Counted from the first letter of the stretch, positions 26,559 through 36,031 are shown. The stretch is DNA of 64,000 bases from Marivivens sp. LCG002 (GCF_030264275.1 NZ_CP127165.1:2406001-2470000), one strand, 5' to 3'. Notes: generated from the letters alone by a model not told the origin. Program-made: numbers and translations.

Positions 26559-27045
26559 CGGTCGGCAAGAGACGGTCATCCATCAGATCCTCGATGAAGA
26601 GGCTGAGAAGCTGGGGGCGGCCCGTCACGCCTGCCTTGCGATAGATGGCGTTCATCTGGGCTTTGACCGTGCCTTCGGAAGTGGCGCGGACGGCGGCGAT
26701 GTCGGCAAGCGGAAGGCCCTTGATCGCGAAGAGCGCGACATCCTGTTCGGCGGGGGTCAGGCCCCAGTCGGCAAAATGCTCGTCAAGGATTTCGTGAAAG
26801 GCGCTTGAGGCCATGCGGAGGCGATCCTCGGCCAGCGTGGCGCGTTTGTGGGTGCGGCGAAGGGCAACGCCGCCGAGGGTGATCCCGATCAGAAGACCGA
26901 GGGCGGCGCCAAGCTCGATGAACTCGCTCAATTGCCAAGCGATGGGGGCGAAACCGAGAACCGAACCAAGGATATTCGACACGAAAAACACGGCGCAGAT
27001 GACCTGCACCACAAGGGCAAAGGCGATGGGGAACGAGCGCCTCAT
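26488..27045 (-). CDS. Membrane-anchored LuxR-type helix-turn-helix protein
   Basis: 185 aa from the ATG at 27045 (a TTG at 27057 is possible). Two hydrophobic helices near 5-27 and 36-57 flank a short periplasmic loop, a basic stretch follows (RRTHKRATLAEDRLR), and a LuxR-type HTH lies at about 100-160 (LTPAEQDVALFAIKGLPLADIAAVRATSEGTVKAQMNAIYRKAG). So it is a one-component, membrane-tethered DNA-binding protein without a receiver domain. It lies 33 bases downstream of two Asp-rich secreted proteins on the same strand, suggesting a three-gene unit and that it might sense their state. This is inference. Confidence 0.75.
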   Translation of the reverse strand: MRRSFPIAFALVVQVICAVFFVSNILGSVLGFAPIAWQLSEFIELGAALGLLIGITLGGVALRRTHKRATLAEDRLRMASSAFHEILDEHFADWGLTPAEQDVALFAIKGLPLADIAAVRATSEGTVKAQMNAIYRKAGVTGRPQLLSLFIEDLMDDRLLPTASPSNAASELQEAPLPAPADASP

Positions 27046-27078
27046 ACGGCAGGCCAAGCGGGCAAAGACGATAAGGGT

Positions 27079-27618
27079 TTAGTCATCATCTTTGTCGTCG
27101 CCCTTGTCGTCGTCGCGGTCGTCATCCTTGTCGTCGTCGCTGTCGTCGCTGCCTTTGCCCGAGTTCGAAGAGCGGTCGTCATCATCATCGTCATCGTCGT
27201 CGTCGCTGTGCGAGCCCGAGCCGGAGTTCGACACGTTGGTCGTTGTCGTCGTGCTCTGAACGGCGGCCGTGGTGCCTCCCGAGGACGAGGAGCCCGAGGG
27301 CGCGGCAGCGGTGGTGCTCCCGACTTGGGGGATCACGATGTTGTTCGAGCTGCGCTTGTTGCCCGAGCGGTATTCCCAATAGTCGCGCAGGATCTCGCCC
27401 GTGGTGGGGTTGATGACGATCTCGCGCTCGATCGTGGCGTTCTTGGCCTCGATCTTGAGGCGACCGAGAAGCGTGCGCTCGACCTCGAACTCGGTGAACC
27501 CTTGGGCGCGGAGTTGGCGGACAACCGACTCTTCTACCGTTTCGGCAAAGACAGGCGCGGAAAGGCCGAGAGCGGCGAGCGTCAGTATCGCTTTGAGCGT
27601 GTTTTGAAATGAGATCAT
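27079..27618 (-). CDS. Secreted PepSY-like protein with poly-Asp tail (paralogue 2)
   Basis: 179 aa from the ATG at 27618. Signal peptide about residues 1-25 (ending APVFA|ET). A compact domain follows (VVRQLRAQGFTEFEVERTLLG, EREIVINPTTGEILRDYW) that aligns with the first protein of the pair and has the PepSY-like helix-strand pattern. Then come a Ser/Thr linker and a C-terminal ~45 residues made mostly of Asp, including a run of ten. The tail is encoded by GAC/GAT trinucleotide repeats, so its length could vary by slippage without frameshift. Periplasmic or extracellular cation (Ca2+) binding is plausible but unproven. Confidence 0.75.
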   Translation of the reverse strand: MISFQNTLKAILTLAALGLSAPVFAETVEESVVRQLRAQGFTEFEVERTLLGRLKIEAKNATIEREIVINPTTGEILRDYWEYRSGNKRSSNNIVIPQVGSTTAAAPSGSSSSGGTTAAVQSTTTTTNVSNSGSGSHSDDDDDDDDDDRSSNSGKGSDDSDDDKDDDRDDDKGDDKDDD

Positions 27619-27633
27619 GTTCAATCCAGTTTG

Positions 27634-27656
27634 GCCCCACGCCAGAAGCGCGGGGC
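27634..27656 (-). promoter_or_regulatory. Hairpin just upstream of the second Asp-rich gene
   Basis: On the minus strand GCCCCGCG pairs with CGTGGGGC (one G·U). It ends about 15 bases before the start codon, so it could modulate translation or protect a processed message. Confidence 0.4.
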
Positions 27657-27711
27657 TCTTATCAAAGCCAGTTTAGCTTTGGCTTCTGCTCGATGTCACC
27701 TGTTTTGAGGA

Positions 27712-28182
27712 TCAATCGTCGTCGCTGTCGCGGTCACGGTCGCCGCCGTGGTCGTCGTCGTGATCGCTGTCGTCGTCATCGCCGCCGCGTCCGCGCCCAC
27801 GGCCACGGTCGTCATCGTCGCCGTTGTCGTCGAAGGAACGGGACTCGCCGCCGTGGTGGCCACTGTCGTCAAAGCCCGAGTGGTGGCTGCTGCTGTCATC
27901 GGACAGGCCTGTGGTGCTCGACGACGAGCTGCTGCTCGAGCTCCTTGCACCGGCGGGATAGACCTCGCGCTTGAGCTCGGCGGCGGTGGCGTTGTCATAG
28001 ATGACCTCGACCTTGGTGCCGTTCATATAGGCTTCGACCTTGGTGGTGGTCGCACTGCGCTTGATTTCAAGGTTGGTATAGCCCGCGTCGCCCCAGACCT
28101 GAATGATGCTGTCCGTCAGGGCATCCGCATGAGCGGTGGCGGCCAGAGTAGCGAATACGGCTGAAAGAATGAATTTACGCAT
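27712..28182 (-). CDS. Secreted PepSY-like protein with Asp/His-rich tail (paralogue 1)
   Basis: 156 aa from the ATG at 28182, with GAGGAG well placed; the frame upstream to 28245 is not used. Signal peptide MRKFILSAVFATLAATAHA. The small domain (SIIQVWGDAGYTNLEIKRS, KVEAYMNGTKVEVIYDN) resembles the downstream paralogue. After a run of nine Ser comes a tail rich in Asp, Ser, His, Gly and Arg (HHSGFDDSGHHGG, then RGRGRGRGGDDDD). First gene of a leftward three-gene set. Unlike its paralogue, the tail mixes His and Arg-Gly repeats, so metal-binding behaviour may differ. Confidence 0.75.
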   Translation of the reverse strand: MRKFILSAVFATLAATAHADALTDSIIQVWGDAGYTNLEIKRSATTTKVEAYMNGTKVEVIYDNATAAELKREVYPAGARSSSSSSSSSTTGLSDDSSSHHSGFDDSGHHGGESRSFDDNGDDDDRGRGRGRGGDDDDSDHDDDHGGDRDRDSDDD

Positions 28183-28325
28183 TTGAAGTCTCCTCACTAT
28201 GTGTGTTCGACCGTTGTGGGTCGTGACACCAGATGGCGGGATCAAGCGAGGAGAAGATATTGGACGCGGGTTTATTGCGGGGCGCGTAAACCGTCGGTTT
28301 ATGGGCCTAAACCAAAGTTTAGGGC

Positions 28326-28350
28326 AAAGAAAAAGGCCCCGAAGGGCCTG
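28326..28350 (-). terminator. Terminator of trpB
   Basis: On the minus strand AGGCCC / GGGCCT with a TTCG-type loop, then TTTTCTTT. Confidence 0.85.
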
Positions 28351-28356
28351 TAATCC

Positions 28357-29583
28357 TTAGACTTTCATGTCGAACCCGAGGTGTTTGGCGACGGTAAAGA
28401 TGTCTTTGTCGCCGCGACCACACATGTTCATGATGATGATGTGGTCCTTGGGAAGCGTGGGCGCGATCTTGATCACATGGCCCAAAGCGTGGCTCGGTTC
28501 GAGCGCGGGGATGATTCCTTCGGTCTCGCAGCAGAGCTGGAAGGCGGCGAGCGCCTCTTTGTCGGTGATCGCAACGTATTTCGCGCGGCCCACATCGTGG
28601 AGCCAAGCATGTTCGGGACCGATTCCCGGATAGTCGAGACCTGCGGAAATCGAGAAGCCTTCGAGAATCTGGCCGTCGTCATCCTGAAGCAGATAGGTAC
28701 GGTTGCCGTGAAGCACGCCCGGACGCCCGCCCGTGAGCGAGGCGCAGTGTTCCATCTTTTCGTCGACGCCTTTGCCGCCTGCTTCGACGCCGATGATCTC
28801 GACCGATTTGTCGTCGAGGAACGGATAGAAGAGCCCCATGGCATTGGAGCCACCGCCGATGGCGGCGATGATGGTGTCGGGAAGACGGCCTTCGGCCTTC
28901 ATCATCTGTTCTTTGGCTTCTTTGCCGATGATCGACTGGAAGTCGCGGACCATGGCGGGATAGGGGTGCGGACCTGCGACGGTGCCGATGCAGTAGAAGG
29001 TGTCGCGCACGTTGGTGACCCAATCGCGCAGCGCGTCGTTCATCGCATCTTTGAGCGTGCCGCGACCCGAGGTGACGGGCACGACTTCGGCCCCGAGAAG
29101 GCGCATGCGGAAGACGTTGGGGGCCTGACGTTCGACATCGTGCGCGCCCATGTAGACAACGCATTTCAGGCCGAATTTCGCACAGACGGTTGCGGTGGCA
29201 ACGCCGTGCTGACCTGCGCCCGTTTCGGCGATGATGCGGGTTTTGCCCATGCGGCGAGCAAGGATGATCTGGCCGAGCACGTTGTTGATCTTGTGCGCGC
29301 CGGTGTGGTTCAGCTCGTCGCGCTTCATATAGACCTTGGCACCGCCGAGGCGTTCGGTCAGGCGCTCTGCAAAGTAGAGCGGGCTGGGACGGCCGACGTA
29401 GTTCGTCCAGAGGTCATCCATCTCGGCCCAGAAGGTCGGGTCGGTCTTGGCGAACTCGTATTGTTCCTGAAGGTCGAGAATGAGCGGCATCAGGGTTTCG
29501 GACACAAAGCGCCCGCCGAAGATACCAAAGCGGCCGTTTTCGTCAGGACCGTTCATGAAGCTGTTGAAAAGATCGTCTGCCAT
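28357..29583 (-). CDS. trpB: Tryptophan synthase beta chain
   Basis: 408 aa. The PLP Lys is in [12 protein letters not shown] near residue 96, the phosphate loop in GGGSNAMG, and ETGAGQHG and [12 protein letters not shown] are classical TrpB motifs. It condenses indole with L-serine. GGGGAGG precedes the ATG. It is co-directional with trpF (67 bases upstream) and ends in a terminator. trpA is encoded elsewhere in the window on the other strand. Confidence 0.96.
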   Translation of the reverse strand: MADDLFNSFMNGPDENGRFGIFGGRFVSETLMPLILDLQEQYEFAKTDPTFWAEMDDLWTNYVGRPSPLYFAERLTERLGGAKVYMKRDELNHTGAHKINNVLGQIILARRMGKTRIIAETGAGQHGVATATVCAKFGLKCVVYMGAHDVERQAPNVFRMRLLGAEVVPVTSGRGTLKDAMNDALRDWVTNVRDTFYCIGTVAGPHPYPAMVRDFQSIIGKEAKEQMMKAEGRLPDTIIAAIGGGSNAMGLFYPFLDDKSVEIIGVEAGGKGVDEKMEHCASLTGGRPGVLHGNRTYLLQDDDGQILEGFSISAGLDYPGIGPEHAWLHDVGRAKYVAITDKEALAAFQLCCETEGIIPALEPSHALGHVIKIAPTLPKDHIIIMNMCGRGDKDIFTVAKHLGFDMKV

Positions 29584-29651
29584 CTTGGCCTCCCCACGTG
29601 TTGCATTCCAAGTAGCGCTCTGTAGCGGGACGGTAAAGGGGGCGCGGGGCT

Positions 29652-30293
29652 TTAGGCCTGTGCTGCGGCGATGAAAGCGGCGATTTTTTCAGCGTCTTTG
29701 ATCCCCGGAGCGGATTCGACACCCGAAGAGACGTCGACCTGACGGGCGCCCGTGACATCGACGGCGGCGGCGACGTTCTCGGGGGTGAGGCCCCCTGCGA
29801 GCATCCAAGGGCGGGTCCAGTATTTGCGGCGCACCAGTTTCCAGTCGAAGGCGTGACCGTTGCCACCTGGGATATCCGACGCGACGGGGGCCTTGGCATC
29901 GACAAGAAGCTGGTCGGCGACTTGGGAATAGATGTCGATCTGATGTGTGTCCTCGGGGGTGGCGATGCCGAGAGCCTTCATCACGGGGAGACCATAGCGG
30001 GCACGGACCTCGGTCACGCGCTCGGGGGGTTCGGAGCCGTGGAGCTGGATCATATCGAGGGGCACGTGCGCGGTGATCTCGTCCAGAAGCGCGTTGTCGG
30101 GGTTCACCACCAGCGCCACTTTGGCCACTCCAAGCGGGACCTGAACGGCGAGCATGGCGGCATCGGCCACCGAAATGTTGCGCGGGCTTTTGGGAAAGAA
30201 CACAAAGCCGACATAGGCGGCCCCTGCTTTGGCGGCGGCCTCGATCCCTGCGCTGTCGCGCAGGCCACAGATTTTCACACGGACGTCAGGCAC
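29652..30293 (-). CDS. trpF: Phosphoribosylanthranilate isomerase
   Basis: 213 aa TIM barrel. [15 protein letters not shown] with the catalytic Cys at about 9, [16 protein letters not shown] and [10 protein letters not shown] are all TrpF signatures, with the catalytic Asp in [10 protein letters not shown] near 188. It catalyses the Amadori step of tryptophan synthesis. It starts with GTG (30293) immediately after the TAA of lapA with no gap, so translation is coupled. Confidence 0.95.
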   Translation of the reverse strand: MPDVRVKICGLRDSAGIEAAAKAGAAYVGFVFFPKSPRNISVADAAMLAVQVPLGVAKVALVVNPDNALLDEITAHVPLDMIQLHGSEPPERVTEVRARYGLPVMKALGIATPEDTHQIDIYSQVADQLLVDAKAPVASDIPGGNGHAFDWKLVRRKYWTRPWMLAGGLTPENVAAAVDVTGARQVDVSSGVESAPGIKDAEKIAAFIAAAQA

Positions 30294-30641
30294 TTATTTG
30301 CTTTCGAGGATCTGGAGGACGTCGTCGCGTCCGTCTCCGTCGCTGTCGCGCAGGCGAGCCATTTCCGCCTTGAGGCGCTTGTTCTCGCGGGCACTGCGGG
30401 AGGCTTCGCTCCGATACTGACGCTCGCGGAGCCATTCCCAGAAGAAACCGATCAAAAGACCCAAAGCCACGCCGCCGAAAATCGCCATGAAGAGCGGGAT
30501 CTGGATATCGGGCGAAATGCCGAGCAGATCGGCAAAGGCCTGCGGCATGGCGCGGAGCGTGACGAGGTCACGATTGGCAAGGCCGACGATAATCAAGACA
30601 AGGCCAATCACGGCCCAAAAAGCGTAGCGGATGGTTTTCAT
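30294..30641 (-). CDS. lapA: LapA-domain (DUF1049) membrane protein
   Basis: 115 aa. Two hydrophobic helices (about 5-25 and 47-70) with the GLLIGFFWEWLRERQYRSEA transition, then a cytoplasmic coiled coil (RENKRLKAEMARLRDSDG). This is the LapA/YciS type, which in E. coli helps control LPS assembly through LpxC turnover. It lies between ihfB and trpF, the standard place in Rhodobacteraceae. Confidence 0.85.
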   Translation of the reverse strand: MKTIRYAFWAVIGLVLIIVGLANRDLVTLRAMPQAFADLLGISPDIQIPLFMAIFGGVALGLLIGFFWEWLRERQYRSEASRSARENKRLKAEMARLRDSDGDGRDDVLQILESK

Positions 30642-30650
30642 AGACTTCTC

Positions 30651-30932
30651 TTATTCGCCGTTCAGACGGTCGCGAAGAAGCTTGCCGGTTTTGAAAAAGG
30701 GCACGTGTTTTTCATCGACGTCAACGGATTCACCCGTACGCGGGTTCCGTCCTGTACGCGAGTCCCTTTTCTTGACCGAGAAGGCGCCAAAGCCGCGAAG
30801 CTCTACACGATCGCCATTGGCCATTGCATTGGTGATCTCGTCAAAGATCGTGTTCACGATTTTTTCGACATCGCGCTGATATAGATGCGGATTTTCGTCA
30901 GCGATTTTCTGAATCAGTTCCGACCTGATCAT
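30651..30932 (-). CDS. ihfB: Integration host factor beta subunit
   Basis: 93 aa from the ATG at 30932 ([20 protein letters not shown]), with GGGGGGA upstream. The HU/IHF fold is complete: [13 protein letters not shown] and the DNA-intercalating arm [10 protein letters not shown] with its conserved Pro. With IhfA it bends DNA sharply at regulatory and recombination sites. It follows rpsA in the same direction, a widespread pairing. Confidence 0.95.
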   Translation of the reverse strand: MIRSELIQKIADENPHLYQRDVEKIVNTIFDEITNAMANGDRVELRGFGAFSVKKRDSRTGRNPRTGESVDVDEKHVPFFKTGKLLRDRLNGE

Positions 30933-31144
30933 GGCCAGCAGTCCCCCCGAAGAGATTATTATGCGTAAGCTCACTTACATTGGGACCAACTATAGCGGCT
31001 AAATCCTTTCGGGAAATAGGCTCGTTGTCCTTGGGAGGCGGTTTCGGGCCTAATCGGGACGGTTTTTACATTATTTATGCAGGTGGCGTGACAAATATAA
31101 CAACCCAGAGACGTGTGCCCGCATCCGAGCCTTGAACGATTCGG

Positions 31145-31178
31145 CAAAAAAAGAGCTCCGGCGCTTGCACGCCGGAGC
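31145..31178 (-). terminator. Terminator of rpsA
   Basis: On the minus strand a perfect 9-bp stem (GCTCCGGCG / CGCCGGAGC) is followed by TCTTTTTTT. Confidence 0.92.
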
Positions 31179-31205
31179 CTGTCCAACCCAAAAAGGGTGT
31201 GGATA

Positions 31206-32885
31206 TTAGTTGTCGCCCTTGAGGGCTGCGCCGAGGATATCGCCGAGCGAAGCGCCGGAGTCGGACGAACCGTACTGCTCGACTGCTTCTTTTTCTTCTG
31301 CGATTTCACGGGCTTTGATCGAGAGACCAAGCTTGCGGGTCTTGGAGTCGATGTTGGTGACGCGAACGTCGACCTTGTCACCTACGCCAAAACGCTCGGG
31401 ACGCTGGTCAGCGCGGTCGCGCGAGAGGTCCGAACGACGAATGAAGGACTTCATGCCTTCGTATTCGACTTCGATACCACCGTCTTCGATCGCGGTGACT
31501 TCAACGGTGATGACCGAACCACGCTTTACGCCGCCAACGGCATCAGCGAAGGGATCGCCATCGAGGTTCTTGATCGAGAGCGAGATACGCTCTTTCTCGA
31601 CGTCGACCTCGGTGACAACGGCCTTGACCATGTCGCCCTTGCGGTAGTTCTGGATCGCGTCTTCGCCACGCTCGTCCCACGACAGGTCGGAGAGGTGAAC
31701 CATGCCGTCGATGTCGCCCTGAAGGCCAACGAACAGACCGAATTCGGTGATGTTCTTGACTTCGCCTTCAACCTGCGTGCCCTCGGGATGGGTCTCGGCA
31801 AAAACTTCCCACGGGTTGCGCTGGGTCTGCTTGAGGCCGAGCGAAACGCGACGCTTGGTCGAGTCGATCTCGAGAACCATGACTTCCACTTCCTGCGAGG
31901 TCGAAACGATCTTGCCGGGGTGGACGTTTTTCTTGGTCCAGGACATTTCGGAGACGTGAACGAGACCTTCAACGCCAGCTTCGAGCTCAACGAATGCACC
32001 GTAGTCGGTGATGTTGGTAACGCGGCCGGTGTGGACGGTTTCGGGACGATACTTGGCTTCAACAGCATCCCACGGATCATCCTGCAGCTGCTTCATGCCG
32101 AGCGAGATGCGGTGGGTGTCTTTGTTGATCTTGATCACCTGAACCTTGATGGTCTCACCGATGGTGAGGATCTCGGACGGGTGGTTGACGCGGCGCCATG
32201 CCATGTCGGTCACGTGGAGAAGACCGTCTACGCCGCCGAGGTCAACGAACGCACCGTATTCGGTGATGTTCTTGACAACGCCGTCAACCGACTGACCTTC
32301 GGAGAGATTGCCGATGACTTCAGCGCGCTGTTCTGCACGGGACTCTTCAAGGATTGCACGACGCGAAACAACGATGTTGCCACGACGACGGTCCATCTTG
32401 AGGATCTGGAACGGCTGCTTGAGGCCCATGAGCGGACCAGCGTCACGCACCGGACGAACGTCAACCTGCGAGCCCGGAAGGAACGCAACAGCGCCGCCGA
32501 GGTCAACAGTGAAGCCGCCTTTGACGCGACCGAAGATCGCACCGTCAACGCGCTCTTCAGCAGCGTAGGCTTTCTCGAGACGATCCCAAGCTTCTTCACG
32601 GCGGGCCATCTCGCGCGAGATGACAGCTTCGCCACGAGCGTTTTCAGCAGCGCGAAGGAAGACTTCTACTTCGTCGCCAACCTGGATCGAGGGAGCTTCG
32701 CCGGGGTTTGCGAATTCTTTCAGATCAACGCGGCCTTCCATTTTGTAGCCTACGTCGATGATGGCCTGGCCTGCTTCAATCGCGATGACCTTGCCTTTGA
32801 CAACCGAACCTTCGTCCGGGGTGTCGACTTCGAAGCTTTCGTTAAGGAGGGCTTCGAATTCCTCCATCGTGTTCTTAGCGCACAT
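31206..32885 (-). CDS. rpsA: 30S ribosomal protein S1
   Basis: 559 aa with six S1 (OB-fold) repeats. Repeated signatures include GRVTNITDYGAFVELEAGVEGLVHVSEMSW, GVVKNITEYGAFVDLGGVDGLLHVTDMAW and GEVKNITEFGLFVGLQGDIDGMVHLSDLSW type cores, here shortened. The first two are divergent, as is normal for ribosome-binding repeats. It unfolds and recruits mRNA to the 30S subunit. AAAGGAAA lies upstream of the ATG at an unusually long distance (about 13 bases), as is common for autoregulated S1 genes. A strong terminator follows. Confidence 0.96.
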   Translation of the reverse strand: MCAKNTMEEFEALLNESFEVDTPDEGSVVKGKVIAIEAGQAIIDVGYKMEGRVDLKEFANPGEAPSIQVGDEVEVFLRAAENARGEAVISREMARREEAWDRLEKAYAAEERVDGAIFGRVKGGFTVDLGGAVAFLPGSQVDVRPVRDAGPLMGLKQPFQILKMDRRRGNIVVSRRAILEESRAEQRAEVIGNLSEGQSVDGVVKNITEYGAFVDLGGVDGLLHVTDMAWRRVNHPSEILTIGETIKVQVIKINKDTHRISLGMKQLQDDPWDAVEAKYRPETVHTGRVTNITDYGAFVELEAGVEGLVHVSEMSWTKKNVHPGKIVSTSQEVEVMVLEIDSTKRRVSLGLKQTQRNPWEVFAETHPEGTQVEGEVKNITEFGLFVGLQGDIDGMVHLSDLSWDERGEDAIQNYRKGDMVKAVVTEVDVEKERISLSIKNLDGDPFADAVGGVKRGSVITVEVTAIEDGGIEVEYEGMKSFIRRSDLSRDRADQRPERFGVGDKVDVRVTNIDSKTRKLGLSIKAREIAEEKEAVEQYGSSDSGASLGDILGAALKGDN

Positions 32886-32970
32886 GCGTCACAGTTTCCT
32901 TTTCAGCGTTTATACGGGCCGTGCGGTTGTCTCCGCAGGTCTTTTGGTTACGGGCGTCGAGGACCTCAAA

Positions 32971-32997
32971 ACAAAGAGGGCCGGTTTTGCCGACCCT
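32971..32997 (-). terminator. Terminator upstream of rpsA, closing the aroA–BLUF unit
   Basis: On the minus strand AGGGTCGG / CCGGCCCT (one G·U), loop CAAAA, then CTTTGTTTT. Confidence 0.7.
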
Positions 32998-33097
32998 GCT
33001 CTCGATCTTGGTCACAGCTGTTGGGCGCTGCTTCGACTGGCGCGCGTATAGGCCAAGAAGCCCAGATTAGCAAGGGCTTTACGCCCTTTGGTGCCGA

Positions 33098-33595
33098 TCA
33101 GCTCCGTGCGGCGGCAAGGCGGCGTTCATAGTCGGCCTCGGACTCGCCTGCCTGTCTTGAAAAGACGAAACCGCCGCCTTTTTCGAGCGCTTCGCCCGCC
33201 AGACGGACGAGCGCGTCGAACACCACCTCGGCTTGGGCGCGATCGACGCGAGGAAGATGGTTTTCCTCTATGAAATCAATGCCGTGACGCGCGGGAAAGA
33301 AGTGGTCATAGCCCATCGAAAAGCCGCTGAAGGGCGAAGTTGGAGACGCATCATCGTCCAGAAGGATTTCGATCTGGCTGTGGCGCTTGTCCGCAACGAC
33401 GCGTTCAAGCACCAGATTGATCGCATCAACCTTGCCGTGGAGGGTTTGGACGAACTGGCCATTGGCGCGCCAGAGGTAGCCCGTGACGCCCACGCTCTTG
33501 TTATACTGCATGGACGCCTGAAGAATCCCGAGGTCGGACGGGTGGTAGTCTTCATGGAGCGGAATGCTGCGATAGAGGATTTTGCGATAGCCCAA
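33098..33595 (-). CDS. BLUF-domain blue-light photoreceptor
   Basis: 165 aa. The first ~95 residues are a BLUF domain: Y8 in ILYRS, N32 in SMQYNKSVGVTGYL and Q50 in QFVQTLHG have exactly the 24/42-residue spacing of the Tyr, Asn and Gln that contact FAD in AppA-type BLUF proteins. SPFSGFSMGYDHFFP gives the region of the semi-conserved Trp/Met strand. The C-terminal ~60 residues are helical with no output enzyme domain, so this is a short BLUF acting by protein contact. It lies between cmk and rpsA in the same direction, 74 bases after cmk, an unexpected place for a light sensor. Confidence 0.88.
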   Translation of the reverse strand: MGYRKILYRSIPLHEDYHPSDLGILQASMQYNKSVGVTGYLWRANGQFVQTLHGKVDAINLVLERVVADKRHSQIEILLDDDASPTSPFSGFSMGYDHFFPARHGIDFIEENHLPRVDRAQAEVVFDALVRLAGEALEKGGGFVFSRQAGESEADYERRLAAARS

Positions 33596-33669
33596 CCGAC
33601 TTCAACTCCAAGCGTCATTCAAAGGGGACGTTTCCCCCTATGTGAGCGCATCGGACCCAGTAAAGTCAA

Positions 33670-34275
33670 TCAGTTATTCATTTTCCGTATCGCTTCGCGG
33701 ATCAAAGCAGAGGCTTTGGCGACAGCGTCGTCGATGGACATGAAACTGGTGTCGATGATGGTCGCATCATCCGCAGGGATCAGGGGGGCGGTGGCGCGGT
33801 CGCTGTCGCGGCGGTCGCGCTCTTTCACTTGAGCGAGCACTTCGGCTTCGTCCCCGCCGACCTCGAGCCAACGACGATGGGCGCGCACCTCGGGCGAGGC
33901 GGTCACGAAGAGTTTCACTTCGGCTTGCGGGCAAATGACGGTGCCGATGTCGCGTCCGTCAAGCACGGCGCCGCCCTCTTTGCGGGCAAAGCTGCGCTGG
34001 AAATCGACAAGAGCCGCACGCACTTCGGGGATGGCGGCGACGCGGCTGGCGGCCTGACCTGCACCCATTGTGCGCAAACCACCGCGTTCGAGGTCGGAGG
34101 GTTTGAGCTCGCGGGCGGCAAGGATGGGGTCCTTGCCCTCGGCCACAAGAGCACCGACGGCGCGGTAAAGAAGACCCGTGTCGAGATGGGCAAAGCCGAA
34201 GTCAAAGGCGATGGCCTTGGAAATCGTGCCTTTGCCTGCGGCTGCGGGCCCGTCGATTGCGACCGTAAAACTCAT
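33670..34275 (-). CDS. cmk: Cytidylate kinase
   Basis: 201 aa. Walker [10 protein letters not shown] at 8-16, [15 protein letters not shown] for CMP binding, [13 protein letters not shown] and the lid region [13 protein letters not shown]. It phosphorylates CMP and dCMP. Its ATG overlaps the GFA-protein stop by four bases (34272-34275). The aroA–cmk–rpsA order is deeply conserved, here interrupted by the gfa and BLUF genes. Confidence 0.95.
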   Translation of the reverse strand: MSFTVAIDGPAAAGKGTISKAIAFDFGFAHLDTGLLYRAVGALVAEGKDPILAARELKPSDLERGGLRTMGAGQAASRVAAIPEVRAALVDFQRSFARKEGGAVLDGRDIGTVICPQAEVKLFVTASPEVRAHRRWLEVGGDEAEVLAQVKERDRRDSDRATAPLIPADDATIIDTSFMSIDDAVAKASALIREAIRKMNN

Positions 34276-34682
34276 GGGTCCACCATTGTCGTTAGGTTCG
34301 GATCGTTCTGCTCCGCTTGTGGCAGATCATCGGTTATTTCGTAATAGGTCCCTTTGTCGCGACAATAGATATGCCCGACAAGGCTCAGCGGCGGATGGCT
34401 ATCCAGAGTTCCGGGAAGGATGGAGAGATTGCGCCCTGCCCCGTCCCAAAAAAGGTTGGAGCCACAGATACCACAAAAGCCGCGCCGCGCGGTCGGGGAG
34501 GAGACATACCAGCTCACTTCGCCCGTGATGGTGACCGCATCACGCAGCGCGGATGTGGCGGCAAGGTAGTGTCCCGTCGTTTTGCGGCACTGGGTGCAAT
34601 GACAGGCAACGACGGGACGCAGCGGTCCCTGCCCCTCGTAGCGGATCTGACCGCAGAGGCAGGAGCCGCGAAACTCCGTCAT
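34272..34682 (-). CDS. GFA (glutathione-dependent formaldehyde-activating-like) zinc protein
   Basis: 136 aa. Zinc sites are C8-x-C10 in [23 protein letters not shown] near 28-38 and [11 protein letters not shown] near 72-82, the three blocks of the GFA/CENP-V fold. The founding member was proposed to form S-hydroxymethylglutathione, but most relatives have unknown substrates. It overlaps both aroA (34679-34682) and cmk by four bases, so it is translated within the aroA operon. Confidence 0.9.
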   Translation of the reverse strand: MTEFRGSCLCGQIRYEGQGPLRPVVACHCTQCRKTTGHYLAATSALRDAVTITGEVSWYVSSPTARRGFCGICGSNLFWDGAGRNLSILPGTLDSHPPLSLVGHIYCRDKGTYYEITDDLPQAEQNDPNLTTMVDP

Positions 34683-36031
34683 TGGGCCGACCGTGTGATG
34701 TCCGCGCCCAGATCGGCCATCAGCTTTTCAAAGATCGGGAAAGAGGTCGCGATCGGGCTTCCGTCATCGACGGACATCGGCTTTTCGGTGGCCATGCCCA
34801 TGACCATGAAGGACATGGCGATGCGGTGATCGAGACGGCTTTCGACCGTGACGCCGCCCGCAAGATTGCCGAAGCCGCGACCTTTGACGATCCACCAATC
34901 CTCGCCTTCGTCCACCTCGACCCCTGCGGCGCGAAGGCCTTTGGCCATGGCGTCGATGCGGTCGGATTCCTTGACGCGGAGTTCCTTGACGCCGCGCATG
35001 ACGGTGTCGCCTTGGGCAAAGGCGGCCACGGCCGAAAGCACGGGGTATTCGTCGATCATGGAGGCCGCACGCTCGGGCGGCACTTCGATGCCCTTGAGGT
35101 TAGGGCTGAACTTGGCACGCAGATCGGCAACAGGCTCGCCGCCTTCTTCGCGCAGGTTCTCGTATTGGAGGTCGGCGCCCATTTCGCGCAGCGTGGTAAA
35201 GAGCCCCGCGCGGGTCGGGTTGAGGCCGATGTTCGGCACAAGGACATCGGAGCCTTCGGTGATCAGCGCCGCACAGACGGGGAAGGCCGCAGACGAGGGA
35301 TCACGCGGCACGACGATGGTTTGCGGCTTGAGCTCGGGCTGACCTGTGAGGGTGATCACGCGGCCTTCGGCGGTTTCTTCGACCGTCAGCTCTGCGCCGA
35401 AACCGACAAGCATCCGCTCGGTGTGGTCGCGGGTGGCTTCTTTTTCGATGACGACGGTTTTGCCGCGCACGTTGAGGCCCGCAAGAAGAACCGCCGACTT
35501 CACCTGAGCCGAAGGCACGGGCGTGGTATAGGTAACTGGCACAGGGTCCGCCGCCCCGACGAGGGTCATCGGGAGACGGCCGCCCTTGCGACCGACGGAT
35601 TTGGTGCCGAAGAGCGCAAGCGGATCGGTGACGCGGCCCATGGGGCGCGAACAGAGCGAGGCATCGCCCGTGAAGGTCACGGAGATCGGGGTCGTTGCCA
35701 TGGTGCCCATGATGAGACGCACGCCCGTGCCGGAGTTGCCGCAGTCGATCACGTGGTCAGGTTCGGAAAAGCCGCCGACGCCGACGCCGTGCACCGACCA
35801 ATTGCCGCCGCCGTGATTGATCACCTCTGCCCCGAAGGAGCGCATCGCCTTGGCGGTGTCGAGCACATCCTCGCCTTCGAGCAGGCCCGAGATTTTCGTC
35901 TCGCCCACGGCCATGGCACCAAGGATCAGCGAGCGGTGCGAGATCGACTTGTCCCCCGGGACATTGGCCTCGCCCTTGAGGGGGCCACATTTGCGGGATG
36001 TCATGGGAATCGGGGTGCCGTGACCGGACAT
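34679..36031 (-). CDS. aroA: 3-phosphoshikimate 1-carboxyvinyltransferase (EPSP synthase)
   Basis: 450 aa from the ATG at 36031 with TAGGAG seven bases before; the longer open frame to 36133 has no support. [16 protein letters not shown] (PEP and shikimate binding), [11 protein letters not shown], the [13 protein letters not shown] segment and [15 protein letters not shown] match the class II-like alphaproteobacterial enzyme. It catalyses the sixth step of the shikimate pathway. First gene of the aroA–gfa–cmk–BLUF unit, divergent from a GH3 gene. Confidence 0.95.
   Translation of the reverse strand: MSGHGTPIPMTSRKCGPLKGEANVPGDKSISHRSLILGAMAVGETKISGLLEGEDVLDTAKAMRSFGAEVINHGGGNWSVHGVGVGGFSEPDHVIDCGNSGTGVRLIMGTMATTPISVTFTGDASLCSRPMGRVTDPLALFGTKSVGRKGGRLPMTLVGAADPVPVTYTTPVPSAQVKSAVLLAGLNVRGKTVVIEKEATRDHTERMLVGFGAELTVEETAEGRVITLTGQPELKPQTIVVPRDPSSAAFPVCAALITEGSDVLVPNIGLNPTRAGLFTTLREMGADLQYENLREEGGEPVADLRAKFSPNLKGIEVPPERAASMIDEYPVLSAVAAFAQGDTVMRGVKELRVKESDRIDAMAKGLRAAGVEVDEGEDWWIVKGRGFGNLAGGVTVESRLDHRIAMSFMVMGMATEKPMSVDDGSPIATSFPIFEKLMADLGADITRSAQ

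Noticed and set aside
27079-27850. Repetitive TCG/TCA tracts as a CRISPR or satellite
   Set aside because: Triplet periodicity in frame with two signal-peptide proteins; no repeat-spacer structure.
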